Shown in pieces: positions 50,436 through 62,100 of a stretch of DNA of 64,000 bases. Source of the stretch: Ricinus communis (Eukaryota; Streptophyta; Magnoliopsida; Malpighiales; Euphorbiaceae); NCBI RefSeq assembly GCF_019578655.1, contig NC_063260.1, positions 29,412,888-29,476,887 on the forward strand, in the 5' to 3' direction. The notes under the pieces are model-generated. The model made no database searches. It was not told the origin of the DNA and was given only the letters and a program-made list of their open reading frames with translations. Each line of letters opens with the position of its first letter. The first letter of the stretch is position 1. The translations under genes and the position numbers were made by a program.

Positions 50436-52466
50436 ATGCCCCACACCACCACCTCCACCGCCGCCGCCATCTTTCTCATCCTCCTGATCACCACAGCAAC
50501 CTCCTCCCCAATAATCCCGGGGCTAGACTCATTCCTCTCACGACAATCTCACACAGACCCAAAATCCACAAATGACACATTCAACACCCTCCCGTCCTCC
50601 CTCAAAAACTCCCTTTCCCACCACTCTAACCCAACTCATATCCCTTCTCTCATAACCTCCCTTCTCTCTCTTTCTCTCCCTCTCTCCCTCCACATCCGCC
50701 TCGTGGGTCCCTCTTTTCCTCCCGACTCCTCCTCCCTCCTCTCCTCCTTCCTCTCTTCCACCCAATCCTCCGACCACTTCCACGTCATCACTTCCGATTC
50801 GCCCCACCATCAGCACCGCCTCTCCATCAAACACTCCCCCCACCTCGACATCTCCCACGCAGGCTCCGCTCTCACCTCACGCCTCTCCGAATCCCTCCAA
50901 TCCGCGATCTCCCAAACCCCTTCTTCCCTGCGGTCCCCACTCCTCTCAATTCCCTACAATGTAATTGATGATATTATAAAACAAGATTTTGACAAGGAAA
51001 AATCTGTTCTTGGGATTTATATTTACTTGCTTTCTTTAGGCGCTCAAAGTAAAAACTATGCTTATAGTTACACTCCTGGTGACTCATCTCCTGGTTTTAC
51101 TAAATGTTTGGGTACTATTTGGACTGGTAAAGAGAGATATTTATGGATTGATCTCTCTGCTGGTCCTGTTGATTATGGTCCTGCTTTATCTGGTGATGGG
51201 GTCTTACCCAGAGGTGAGTTTCACCCTCTTGCCGCTATGCACGGTCGGCCCAAGTCCCAAAAGGCTCTTCTTGCTGATCTGAGCTCATTGATTTGGAGTG
51301 CTTATCAGGTTCTGCTTGTGCCCTCTTTGAGAATACCTGTCCATTTTGAGACTTCTTTAATTGTTGAATTTATTCATGTTTATGGGTCTGAAAGTAATAC
51401 TGGTGGTTTGGATTGGAAAGCTATTGAGAAGAATTTTAGAGATGAGGCTGGTGAGGAGGGGTTGTTGTTAGGGGATCAGTCTTTGGTTTTTAGGAACTAT
51501 GCTATTCATTTTGCCGATTGTCCAATTTGTTCTTTTGCTGTTTCAAGGTCTATTAATTCCTATACTTCAAGGTTTTTGTTTGATAATTATACTTTGATTG
51601 TGAGTGAGTATGTTGATTCGAAGAAATTGCATCAGATTTTATCTGAATCTGCTGAGGAGTTTAGGAGGATGGCTGGGATTCCTGAGGAGGATTTTGGTAG
51701 GGTCCTTCCTGTGTATGTGTTTGATTTGGATTATAATACACTGTTGTTGCTCGATCGGTATCATCAATCAGTTGCATTTAGAGATATGGTCATTGCTGTG
51801 AGGACCAAGACTACACAGACTGTGAGCGATTATAGCTGTAATGGACGTCATGTGTTTACGCATACTAGGGAGCTTGAGCGACCGCTTGTTGGTTCTATTT
51901 TACAGAGTATGTGGGGAGTGTCACCTACCCATTTGTCATGGAGCTCAAGGCATAATAATACTTTGGTAGATTATACTTGGAGTGTTGGGCAGACTCCCTT
52001 TGGGCCTTTCTCAGAGACTTCGTCACTGTCTTTTGTTCAGAAGGATGCAGCTCGAAGAAATGTTCTTTTGACGTCTCTGAATTACAGTATAACAAGTGCT
52101 ATAGATGTTCTTGAATCTATAGCAGCACATGGTGGCGACAGGAAGCTACTTAAACAAAGTCAACATGTTGAATTCATACAGAGATGGAACCTGTTCAAGT
52201 ACAAGCTGGATAAAGCAGTTTCTGCAATGTCTCATTTGGACTTTGAGATGGCTTTGTATTACATGAGATCCTCAGACCATGATCTGTATGCTATCCATTC
52301 TCTTGTCTATCATGCATCCCAGGATTTGGAGGCATCGTTACTTTGTTTCAAGGATCCACCCTTTCCATGGGGCTCTGTTTCAATATCTGCAATAGGCTTT
52401 TTTGCACTATTCTATGTTTTTGCCAAAAGAGACAAACTGTTTAGAAATAAAAGAAAGCAGTTTTGA
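50436..52466 (+). CDS. DUF7906 type I membrane protein (At3g28720-like)
   Basis: Single-exon gene of 676 aa; its Arabidopsis relative is also intronless and about this size. Residues 1-23 form a signal peptide (AAAIFLILLITTATSSP). The N-terminal ~170 residues are Ser/Leu/Pro-rich. The conserved luminal part runs from IPYNVIDDIIK to about residue 640, with ASYxxG-like tracts, a CPIC pair (HFADCPICSFAVSRS) and several Asn-X-Ser/Thr sites. One membrane helix lies near residues 648-665 (VSISAIGFFALFYVFA) and is followed by a short basic tail (KRDKLFRNKRKQF). A secretory-pathway membrane protein is inferred; its biochemical function is unknown to me. The start is the first ATG and gives an intact signal peptide. 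Base usage changes sharply at about 50950 (see findings). Confidence 0.93.
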   Translation: MPHTTTSTAAAIFLILLITTATSSPIIPGLDSFLSRQSHTDPKSTNDTFNTLPSSLKNSLSHHSNPTHIPSLITSLLSLSLPLSLHIRLVGPSFPPDSSSLLSSFLSSTQSSDHFHVITSDSPHHQHRLSIKHSPHLDISHAGSALTSRLSESLQSAISQTPSSLRSPLLSIPYNVIDDIIKQDFDKEKSVLGIYIYLLSLGAQSKNYAYSYTPGDSSPGFTKCLGTIWTGKERYLWIDLSAGPVDYGPALSGDGVLPRGEFHPLAAMHGRPKSQKALLADLSSLIWSAYQVLLVPSLRIPVHFETSLIVEFIHVYGSESNTGGLDWKAIEKNFRDEAGEEGLLLGDQSLVFRNYAIHFADCPICSFAVSRSINSYTSRFLFDNYTLIVSEYVDSKKLHQILSESAEEFRRMAGIPEEDFGRVLPVYVFDLDYNTLLLLDRYHQSVAFRDMVIAVRTKTTQTVSDYSCNGRHVFTHTRELERPLVGSILQSMWGVSPTHLSWSSRHNNTLVDYTWSVGQTPFGPFSETSSLSFVQKDAARRNVLLTSLNYSITSAIDVLESIAAHGGDRKLLKQSQHVEFIQRWNLFKYKLDKAVSAMSHLDFEMALYYMRSSDHDLYAIHSLVYHASQDLEASLLCFKDPPFPWGSVSISAIGFFALFYVFAKRDKLFRNKRKQF

Positions 52467-52484
52467 TGCTCTCTAGAGGAGTAG

Positions 52485-54880
52485 AATTTTGTATCATTTG
52501 AATTCAATACAACACATGTAAGCCTGTGAGAAAGGTAAGCTTCAGAGTCAGAACTTAGCGTTCAATTTGCTCAACATTTTACACATGATATTTCCATATT
52601 ACGTAGTAGTTTCATTTTTATGCTGTAATTATATGAATTTCTGGATGGATGCCAGGGAGCAGTTGTTTATTTTGATGCTGTAATTTTACGAATTGATGCT
52701 AGGGAAACTTTAATTTTGGTCTGCACTTTCTTCTGCTTGTTTTAAGTTGACTTATTATTTAGTGATTTGCTTCTATTATTTTGCATTTTGTTTTTTGAGG
52801 AGAATTTGGCTCATGAAATGTATTGCCATAGCTATTTTTTATGTCTAGTTTATTCCTTTTGACCTATCACATCTGATAAATGTCATTGTGAAGGCATTAG
52901 ATTTGTTGAGTAGGTGTTCAATAGAGGACAAAAGGTGGGCTTGGTTTTATGTAAGCATGGAAGAGCCTTTGTTTTTCTTTGACATTTGTTGGATCATGAT
53001 GCCTGAGCTTGACATCGAGCAATATATAAAATTACCTTGATATTGTGTTGATTGGATGTCTAGCATAGACACATGCTGTGATGCAAGTAGGTATTCAGAA
53101 AGCTGAAATATGGCTTGCATCTTTCCCCCCTTGGTAACATATCATCGGAGATAACCTCTGAGAAGGAGATTGTTATGGGCGATTATAGTGCTTATAATCT
53201 ATATAACAATGCAATGGAATTAATGCAGCACCTTTCATTTTAGCATGTATTTGCTAGATAGCCTTGGAAATCATGCTTTTGTAATAGAATCAGGCCATCA
53301 TTTTGTGAGAAATGGATGGTGAAGGCGGAATAGCTGTTTAGGCAATTATTGACCTAGTTATTTATTTCGAATGAGTGAATGCGGTGAGTTTTGAATGTTT
53401 ATTGATGGGCATTTGAAATTAAAGACTAAATACAAGTAAATGATGATTTGCAGTTGTTCAACAGAAGGGGTGGTTGCAAGTTTTGGAACTGGAGATTCAG
53501 GTGAATTGAAAAAAAATGAAGGAAAGTTGTGTTCTGCAGAATTCGATGAAGACAGGAGGGGAAACTTTAAAAGTAATCCTATCAGTTGACAATGTTTTGG
53601 TGGTTAGGGAGCTTTGTGATAACGGTTGCATTTTAATTGAGCCAGGCTCTTTGGAGTAGAAGCTTGTATCATGCGAACATAAAAGAACACATTTATGCCC
53701 GTGAGAGAGGTAATCCTCGGAGTCGGAAATGATATTTCGCTGTTACTCAGCTGTTTTTATGCTGTATTTTTACAACTCTCTTTATGGATGCCATATGCAG
53801 TATGCACTTCTTTTGCTTGCATTTATTTGGCATTCCCTTTATTATCGGAAGTGGAGACCATCTATATTTTTGAAGTTTTGGGAAGCTAACCCTATATGTC
53901 ATAGAGATTTGACATGTGCCTTCGGGTTGAAAATGTTGGACTAAACATGTAAATCTTCGAATCTCTGTAACTGTAGGAGATTTGCGGTTCACAAGAATGT
54001 TTAGCTCCCTGTATATAAGTACAATTCCTGGACGTACAGTTGAGCCTGACATTTTGAGGGACAATATTCGTGGGTTTTGAACCTGACAGTTTGCTCTTCT
54101 AAGATTTTCTTTTGAAATTCTTAGTACTTGAAGCTTGGTTTTCATTATAGAGTTCAAACCAATTCCAATTTGTCTCATGTTAGTTTAATTTAACCATCAT
54201 CCTTGTGACTGTTGGTTTGTGATGCTTAGATGGCATTTCTTTGAGGCTTGGCTTGCTACACTATTATGTTTCTCTAATTTGCACTGCATTTTGTTTACCT
54301 TCTGCAGCCCTTTTCAGTTAGGTGGGCTGTTGAGTTTCATTGTCATCTATCTTTGTTTTCTTTTTCTTTGAATTTTGATCATGCGACTGCAAGTATACAT
54401 GTCACATTCTAATTTTTTGCTGCTTGTCCTTGATACTCCATGGGCGCCTATAGAGAACTGCGAGTAGGGTACTGATCTTTGCATACCTGCATACTAAGAC
54501 ATTTTCTTTCATGCTTCTAGTATTTGAAGTATTATTATTATTATTATTATTATTATCCTTATGAAATGAGGATTTGGCTCATGAAGTGTATAGTGAATTG
54601 CCATATTTTAGGAGCCACTATGTTTAGTTTACTGCCAGTGGCGCTTAGGCGTATATTGAAGGTTTTTGTGGAGGCAGCAGATTCTGTGGACTAGGTGTTG
54701 AATGGAGGGCGAGGGGTGGGTTTTGTTGGTTTTGCTCAAAGCATGGAGGAGCTTTTGCCTTTGTTGGATAATCGTGCCTGAACTTACTGTCAACTTTCAA
54801 GCAGTAGATAAGACTACCTTGACATACTGTTGAATGAAGTGAGCATGTTGTTAGGAGATTATTCTGCCATCACCAGTCGC
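52485..54880. repeat. Ancient tandem duplication of gene 3' flank (copies 52485-53240 and 53650-54880)
   Basis: Matching blocks occur in the same order. GTAGAATTTTGTATCAT (52491) pairs with GTAGAAGCTTGTATCAT (53657). GTGAGAAAGGTAAGCTTC (52526) pairs with GTGAGAGAGGTAATCCTC (53701). GGAGAATTTGGCTCATGAA (52799) pairs with GAGGATTTGGCTCATGAAG (54567). GCATGGAAGAGCCTTTG (52955) pairs with GCATGGAGGAGCTTTTG (54742). Copy 2 is longer through inserted sequence. Confidence 0.8.
54530..54556. repeat. (ATT)n microsatellite
   Basis: Eight or so ATT/TTA units inside copy 2 of the duplicated 3' flank. Confidence 0.9.
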
Positions 54881-55153
54881 AGGAAGCTATTAATTATATC
54901 TTTGTGAGCCAAAACCTTTTTCACAAAGGTGAACAATTCAGAGGGAGGGTAAAATGTAACATATATATTTTGTTTTAAAAAATGTGTTCATATTAACAGA
55001 ACAAAGCTGAATTCACAAATTTATACAGAAAGCACTGCCCACTTTTAGGCTTTGTAGTTCCTATCTAATTGCCAAAACGGAGGATTTACACTTTGTTGTG
55101 ACATGTGCACGTACCTGTGATCCGATCACAACACGAAAATCGAATTCTCTTTC

Positions 55154-57049
55154 TTAAATAAATGGGATGTCACCAATTCTTTCGTAAAACAGTCCCCCAA
55201 ACTCATCATCACTGCCTATTTGTGATTGGTTCTTCGTCTCTTCCCCTTCATTTTCATCTTCAGAGACATTGGAATTCTTCTCAACTAATTCCCTGAATAT
55301 CGAGGACCGAAGGAGGAGACTAAGTGCAGTGGGTGATGACGTCTTGCTGCAAGGGGTAATGGGAGTTCTGTTTTGGAACTCTTCTTGTTTACGAGGGTAA
55401 CTCCAGCAATCTAAACTGAAAGGAGTAGCGCTGAAGAATGAAGGTTTAGATTCTTCTCTTGCAATACGGTTATTGATCGATGGCAGCATCCGAGACTCTG
55501 CAACAGTCTGCGGTTCATTTGCTGCGACTTGGGCAGCAACTTCTGGCTTTAGCCATCTGATGTAAGTACTCAAATCAAAGTTGGTCACTGCATTGATTCC
55601 TCTATATTCAATTGCAGCAATGTCATATGCACGAGCGGCCTCCTCTTGTGTGCCTGATATGAAAGGTCAAAGTACTTGTTATTTCTACTTTTCATCCATA
55701 GATTGCTGTTTTATTGCTTTGGCATATATGTGTTTAAATTTCAGCCAAGCTAGATCAGGTTGAGAAAAAGAAAAAAATCATCAAAAAAGTTGAAAGACTT
55801 AATTAAGGTGTGACATACTATAGGTGCCAAGATAAAGGTATTTGTTTCCAAAAACTCTCCCTATTCTTGCTTCCCATCTCCCATTATGGTGGTGCCTGCG
55901 TATTAATTATTCCCCGATATCATTGTCAGAAGTTGCAATTCTTTTGTAACATATGAGAAGTTAGTTTATTGGGTGGAGAAGAAAATTACCTTGCAACTCC
56001 CCTGTATTTGGACACCCCCCTTGAGAAGCCACTGCTCTTTCTGTGAAATAACCCAGAAACTGTTAGAAAGCAGAAGTTGACTATACTATCAGTGGAAAAT
56101 AATATATATGCATGAAAGCTTACCTTCTTAACGAGGCCAAATATTCCTCTTTTGTTACAGTTTGCATTATCTCAATTTCTTTCTCATAATCCGATATCTG
56201 CATAATTACATCTAGGTTGTCAGGTTATGTAGATTTTTTAATTAATACCGTTCGTTCAGAAGACAAACTTATATGATTTTTACCGGAAAATTGGTGAAAG
56301 TTGATGTTCCCCAATACTTCAATGCAGCTAAATCATATGCCCTTGCCGCAGATTCTTCTTCATCATAAGCTCCTGAGGAATCCAAAATAATTATGTAAAT
56401 ATCTCCTCAAGAATTGAAGTCTACCATTGCAAGAATACTATGTTTAATTGCATACTTGTCAAAAATGTACTTACCAAGGTAAACTGTTGAGTCCCCATTA
56501 TCAATTCCGAAGCATAACCCGACACAAGAACATATATCAGCTAAAAATGTGTAAGAATTTGGAAATGAAACTAAAATGAAGAAGTGCCACAAATGTGAAC
56601 AACTTGTAATAACCTTTTCAACCTTGTTTTCCTTTCTTCTTTTGTGTTACATTCCACGAGAGCTTATCCCAAAGGTGAGCTTCAAATCTGCCTGTCCATC
56701 TATGCCTGATCAATTTTTTTTGTTTTTAGTGTGGCCTATGTCAGCAACACAATTACAAGAAAGGTTAGGTACAAAACGATGCACTGTTAAAGTTTCTTGT
56801 ATACCTGCTGACACCACGATATCTTGAACTTCTTTTCACGGTGGTAGCAGCAGAAATTTGATGAGCCTGTTGCTCTGGCTGCTGCTGCTGCTGCTGCTGA
56901 TGACTTTGACTGTCATCACCACCAACTGTAACTACAGCTGCATCTCTGCGCCGTCTTTTGACACAACGAGCTACGTAAGCCTCACTTTCTGTAACACTCG
57001 CACGGCGCCTTCCTGAGATCTCTTCATTCTTCACCATCATCATTTCCAT
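55154..57049 (-). CDS. WRINKLED-type double-AP2 transcription factor
   Basis: AP2-family nuclear regulator; WRI-type members control fatty acid, wax and cutin genes. Exons on the minus strand: 57049-56805, 56705-56623, 56483-56475 (9 bp), 56372-56284, 56197-56124, 56040-55990, 55895-55819 and 55653-55154. They total 1128 bp (375 aa). AP2 repeat 1 runs from [19 protein letters not shown] through [22 protein letters not shown]2 repeat 2 runs from [20 protein letters not shown] through [20 protein letters not shown]. The linker contains [18 protein letters not shown], diagnostic of this group. The 9-bp exon supplies VYL, as in Arabidopsis WRI1. The N-terminus has two basic patches ([11 protein letters not shown]) and a polyglutamine tract. 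The acidic C-terminus (SEDENEGEE) may activate transcription. I cannot tell which of WRI1, WRI3 or WRI4 is the ortholog; the second AP2 repeat looks closest to WRI4. Confidence 0.95.
56475..56483 (-). other. 9-nt micro-exon of the WRI-type gene
   Basis: The gene strand reads ...CTCAACAG | TTTACCTTG | GTAAGTAC. Joined to the upstream AAACAAG and the downstream GAGCTTATG it gives KQVYLGAYD. Without it the reading frame is kept but VYL of the first AP2 repeat is lost. Confidence 0.95.
56872..56900 (-). repeat. CAG repeat coding polyglutamine in the WRI-type gene
   Basis: About seven Gln codons in a row ([15 protein letters not shown]), mostly CAG, sit between the basic N-terminus and the first AP2 repeat. 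Likely length-variable. Confidence 0.85.
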
Positions 57050-59055
57050 TTTTGTTTTGCTCCCTTTCTTTGAATTATTTTTTTCCCTTCTTTCCTGCTT
57101 TCGTTTCTCTTTGGTTCTTCTTTCTATCGCCTGTATTTCTATTGTTGCTTAGTCCTGGAAAAGATTGTGTCGACACTTATATATATATAACAAAATGTGC
57201 TTCTATTGGCCCTTATTGGATTTTGTCCTTTTGCTGTTAATACAATGTTGTTAGTAAAAAAAAGAAAAAAAAAATTGGGGACGATAATTTCGAAGGAATG
57301 TGTAAAGACGAAATGATGTCCATATTCTGTCTACCAGTTGTAAGATCCAAAAAGAAAAACTATATTTTCTTTTTCTTCCTTTGGTCACCTTCTGCACTGG
57401 CTGGATGCTTGTAGCAACTAGTATGCTGTAAGTTTAACTGGGGTTTTTCGCCATTGCTACCCCATTATGCAATTATGTTGCCTGTGCATCAATCATTCCA
57501 GTGATCAAATTGCTTCTGAACCTCCCTATGGCAAGGTGTGATTCAGTCAAGTCAGGCTAATCGTTCACTATTATTTTCATTTGCTGACCAACTACTTGTC
57601 TGGCCAATTAGAGAAAAAGAAAAAAAAAAAGAAAAAGAAGACATTTGAAGGTTGGAGCACTGAAACAGTCTCAAAATCTTTTGGTCCATCCTTGAAGAGA
57701 ATACTCCAGAATAGCCCAGCATCATTTGTTTTACTTGATTATAATAAGAAGAGCAACAAACCATCTTAGTATATGCTATCAGCATCAGTTTACAATTTTG
57801 AGTTTCAAAACATTAATTTCATTGGATTCATCGGTTAGCATCTTCTATTGGATTCACCGCTTGATTCAGTCTGTTACCATAAAAGTCTGTGACACTATTT
57901 ACGGTGTTTCCTATGGAATCAACTTTTATAAATATTCCTGTAACAACTATTAGCAGTACAGCTAGGAGGAACCGCCTGTCTTTTAAATTTTTCTTTTTCC
58001 TCCTTGTTTTGGATTTTGTAATCTAGTAGTAGTGTAAGGAAGCAAAGCAAGAACGGAAGCCACAGAATAAGTAAGAACAAATAAATAAATAAAGATTGAA
58101 CTGATTTTATGATTGCTTAAAGGAATAGGAGACTCTGGTTTCATTTTCCTTACAAAGCAAAAGCAGACAAACAGAAGGTAGTTATCACATTCCATCGATG
58201 TTACATCAATTTAGTCTTTACATATCCTATCAAATTAACAAGATCCTCTTCATTGTCTTCTTTTTTCCTTTTCTTCTTTCGGTTGCTATGTCTTGCAGTG
58301 ACAAATTTGGACCGAAACTGCGTGGTTCATGGCTTTGTTTTCACTGGGAAAGAAAGATTACACTTGACATTGACATTGACATACTGAAGCTATGGTGGGT
58401 AGGTAGATGAGGTCTCTTATTCTGGATTTTGATCGACGGGGAAGCTCCTTGAAAATGGGTAGGAAGGGATATGCATTGCATTGCATGTGTGATGGGTCAT
58501 TTTCTGTGCTTTTGAGGATAGGTTTCCAATTCCAAAACAGGCAGATCAAGCAATATTCTTATAACTCTCAGATGCTTTTTATATATTTCAATTATTTTAT
58601 TTTTACTCTTTAATTGATATTTTTAATTTTTGTTAACCTCAAACTAAAAAAATGAAAAATGAAAATAATTAATACTTTTAAAATTAAAAATAAAAATAAT
58701 AAAATATAAAATATTTCAATTGCAGTTAAATAATTATTTTTATCTTTTAGAGAGTAGGATTGAGAATGCTTTTAGATCCATATTTCATAAGTATTTTTAA
58801 TTAGAAATTAAACTTTAAGAACTAAATCAAAAGAATCTTACAATCTTTTGTCTTTAAGATTTTTTATTACAAGTTATTTTCAAATCTATTTTAAAAAAAT
58901 GATATTTATTTAAAACATTTACTTTTTTTAATTCAATTCAAAAATCATTTTAGTCTCTAATTCACGTTTCTGCCCAAATTGATTCCAAAAAGGAAAAAAA
59001 GAGAGTGTCTTAAATTCTTAGATATAAACGCACCGCCTTAAAGAGATCCACGTAC
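57050..59055. other. Divergent promoter region between the WRI-type gene and SSRP1
   Basis: The two genes are transcribed away from each other. A TATA-like run (TATATATATA at about 57179-57189 on either strand) lies about 130 bp upstream of the WRI-type ATG, followed by poly-A/T and CT-rich tracts. No coding sequence was recognised; ORFs here are short and low in complexity. Confidence 0.6.
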
Positions 59056-59110
59056 TTTCGCGCCACAGGCAAACGGTGCGCACTGCGCTCATTCCTAGTT
59101 ATTATATAAA
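59056..59110 (+). promoter_or_regulatory. SSRP1 core promoter: E2F-like site and TATA box
   Basis: TTTCGCGC (59056-59063) matches the E2F consensus TTTSSCGC exactly. An AACGG core like that of mitotic MSA elements is at 59072-59076. TATATAAA (59103-59110) is a good TATA box about 45 bp upstream of the ATG, which implies a very short leader. E2F control would suit a replication-linked histone chaperone, but that is inference. Confidence 0.6.
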
Positions 59111-59154
59111 CCCTTTTGCTGCCTCACTCACTTCTCTCTTTCTCACTCGCTCAA

Positions 59155-62100
59155 ATGACAGACGGTCACCTCTTCAACAATATCTCTCTCGGAGGCCGTG
59201 GCGGCACTGTAAGCTCTTTCTCTCTCTTTTTCTCGCTCTCGCTCTCTCTTTCTCTTTCTCTTTCTCTTTCTCTTTGAGCGGTCAATTGCTGTGTATTATT
59301 AGCCGAAAAAACAATAATTTTTGTGGTTTTTGTGGTGTTCGAGTCGAGTCACATTTTTTTCTGGGTGCGGTTTGAAACCCTAATTTCTCAAAAAAAAAAA
59401 AAAAAAACTTTTCATACTCTCTTAATATCTTTATTTATTTTCTTAATCGGTTTCTTTGCTGGAAATTAGGAAGCGGAAGTGGTGATTTATTATTGGTAAA
59501 TTATGATTCAGTTTTTGAAACCCTAGTTTCATTTTCTAGCCCTAATTTTATGTTCCTTCGGTGGGATGTTTTTGGGTTTTACATGGTTTAGGTACTCAAT
59601 ATTCGTAGGATAAGGTATCAATGATTGTCATTATTGTTCTTAAGTTTCATGTCTTGGCAGAGAACCCTAATTTATTGGATGTGGTGCAACTTAATTTTTG
59701 AGTAAACAATGTTGTTTTTATTATTTTAATTATACTGATTTTGGTGAATTGCGCTGAAGAAGTGAAATGCAGAATTTTTCATCTCTTTTTTGTAATTTTG
59801 TTATTTTAGTCATATTGCTATCTATAGCTGCATCCGCCTTGATTAGTTGCTCCACTTGAACAGCTGGACTTCTTGTTGATACCTAATTTATCAGATTTTA
59901 GGAATAATATTAAGTCAATTTTTGCTTTGTCTTGCTTTTCAATTTGGGAAGTGAGATATCCTTAAAAGTGGAAAATCGGAATCTAATAAATTAGGCTTGT
60001 ATGGTTAAATCGTGAAATGCAGAATCCCGGGCAACTTAAATTACATTCTGGGGGGATCCTATGGAAGAAGCAGGGCGGTGGTAAAGCAGTGGAAGTCGAT
60101 AAAGCTGATATTGCAGGACTGACATGGATGAAGGTTCCGAGGACAAACCAACTTGGTGTTCGAATCAAAGATGGATTATTCTACAAATTCACTGGATTCC
60201 GAGACCAGGTACCCTCCATTTTTCTCCTCTTTCTCTTTTCTACTCATTATTTTCACCATTATGATAGTTCTGCATTATTTAAAGGAATCTGACCATTTTA
60301 CATTTTCTGTTACATGCCTTTATGAACTCGTTGTAACATGAACATGCACCTTAGGACTAGTGGTAAATTGACTTATCATTTTTCGTTTGATAGACCTAAT
60401 ATTTCTCTTATGCAGTTTTCAGTTGTTAATTTATGGAACTTGTTTTTCCTTTTTCCCAGAACTTTCACTACTTTCATAATTTGCATTCTCTTTCTCATTC
60501 TGGCCTTGTAGGACCATGCAAACTTGACTAGCTTTTTCCAAAGCAATTGTGGAATAACACTAGAAGAGAAACAGCTTTCAGTCAGTGGCCGTAACTGGGG
60601 AGAGGTTGATTTAAATGGTTGGTAACTTTATGTCTATTAATTTCTCGGGCTCATCTAGTTTGCTTTTTGTGTGCCCTTTTATTTTCTTACAATCTTTGTT
60701 CTTTATAGTTTTTTAGCCTCTTTACAATTTCTTCCTTTACAGTAACATGCTTTGATATGTGAATCTTTTTTTGATAACTTTTATGACTTTTTCCAGGAAA
60801 TATGCTTACCTTTTTGGTTGGTTCAAAGCAAGCATTTGAGGTATCTTTAGCAGATGTCTCACAAACACAAATGCAAGGAAAAAATGACGTCATTTTGGAG
60901 TTTCATGTGGATGATACAACTGGAGCTAATGAGGTTCGTTTGTATGGTTAAACTGCCATCCGTCAGGATTCTGAATGGTTTTTATTCTTTTTCCTGTTTC
61001 ACAACATTTTGAGCACATGGGTGATGGATTCAGGTTTCCATTTACCAAATATTTTCTTCACCCTTTATGTGGCAAGTGGAATTATTTATCAGTTCTTGTT
61101 TTTTTATTTTGGAAATAATTGTCAGTCCTAAATAAGATGGTGCTGTTTTTTCAGAAGGATTCATTGATGGAGATAAGTTTTCATATACCTAGTAACAATA
61201 CCCAATTTGTTGGTGATGAAAATCACCCTCCTGCCCAGGTGAGTATTTCTTTCTTCTTGTTATTAATTTTTGTTTGCTGAAACAGGAATCTGTCAGTAAA
61301 TGTATGAATACCGAAGGATAACTGTTCTCTGTCCATTGATATATTATCATTAACTCTGTACAAGGTTTTCCGAGACAAAATAATGTCAATGGCAGATGTT
61401 AATCCTGGAGGTGAAGAAGCTGTCGTTACATTTGATGGTGTTGCAATTCTCACACCCAGGTGCAATCCCGGGAGACTCATTCATATCCATATATGTATCT
61501 TGGTGGCTGTATCAAAGATAATCATGATCTTTGACTGTTGCTGTATTGCACTCGGTGATTCTTTGACATTACTTTTAAATCCTGTATATGACTTCAAATG
61601 TATTATCATTTTGTAGGGGTCGTTACAGTGTCGAACTTCATCTGTCATTCTTGCGGCTCCAAGGACAGGCCAATGATTTCAAAATTCAGTACAGCAGTGT
61701 TGTTCGGCTTTTTTTGCTACCAAAGGTTTCCTTCTCCACCTTTAAGGGCAGTAGTTGTTCGGTTGCATGTGTGTGAAAACTGCTGTTGATAAATTCACTT
61801 ATGCCTGCTTTTTGTTTCTACAACTTTCTTATTGGCATTCTCTTTGTTGCCTTTTCTGTCTGGTATGGACCTGATAGTAATAGAAAATTTAATGTGATTC
61901 CATTTATTTTGCAGTCTAACCAGCCGCATACCTTTGTTATTGTAACTCTTGATCCACCCATTCGTAAGGGGCAAACTTTGTATCCACACATTGTCTTACA
62001 GGTACTGTATGCTGTATTGGATTTAGTCACGTTTCTAGTTTTCTTGCTATTGTTGTTCTTTATGCACTTATTATTGATGTTTTTCTTTTTTTCACTCATG

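Larger units (their letters stand above)
52467..55153. other. 3' flank of the DUF7906 gene, internally duplicated
   Basis: No protein-coding gene was recognised. The region is unusually GT-rich for this window and contains two diverged copies of about 0.8-1.2 kb (separate entry) and an (ATT)n tract at about 54530-54556. The right end is the 3' flank of the minus-strand AP2 gene. Confidence 0.65.

Noticed and set aside
50538..50858. 106-aa Gly/Glu-rich minus-strand ORF
   Set aside because: It is the complement of the C-rich 5' part of the DUF7906 gene; its openness follows from that base skew.
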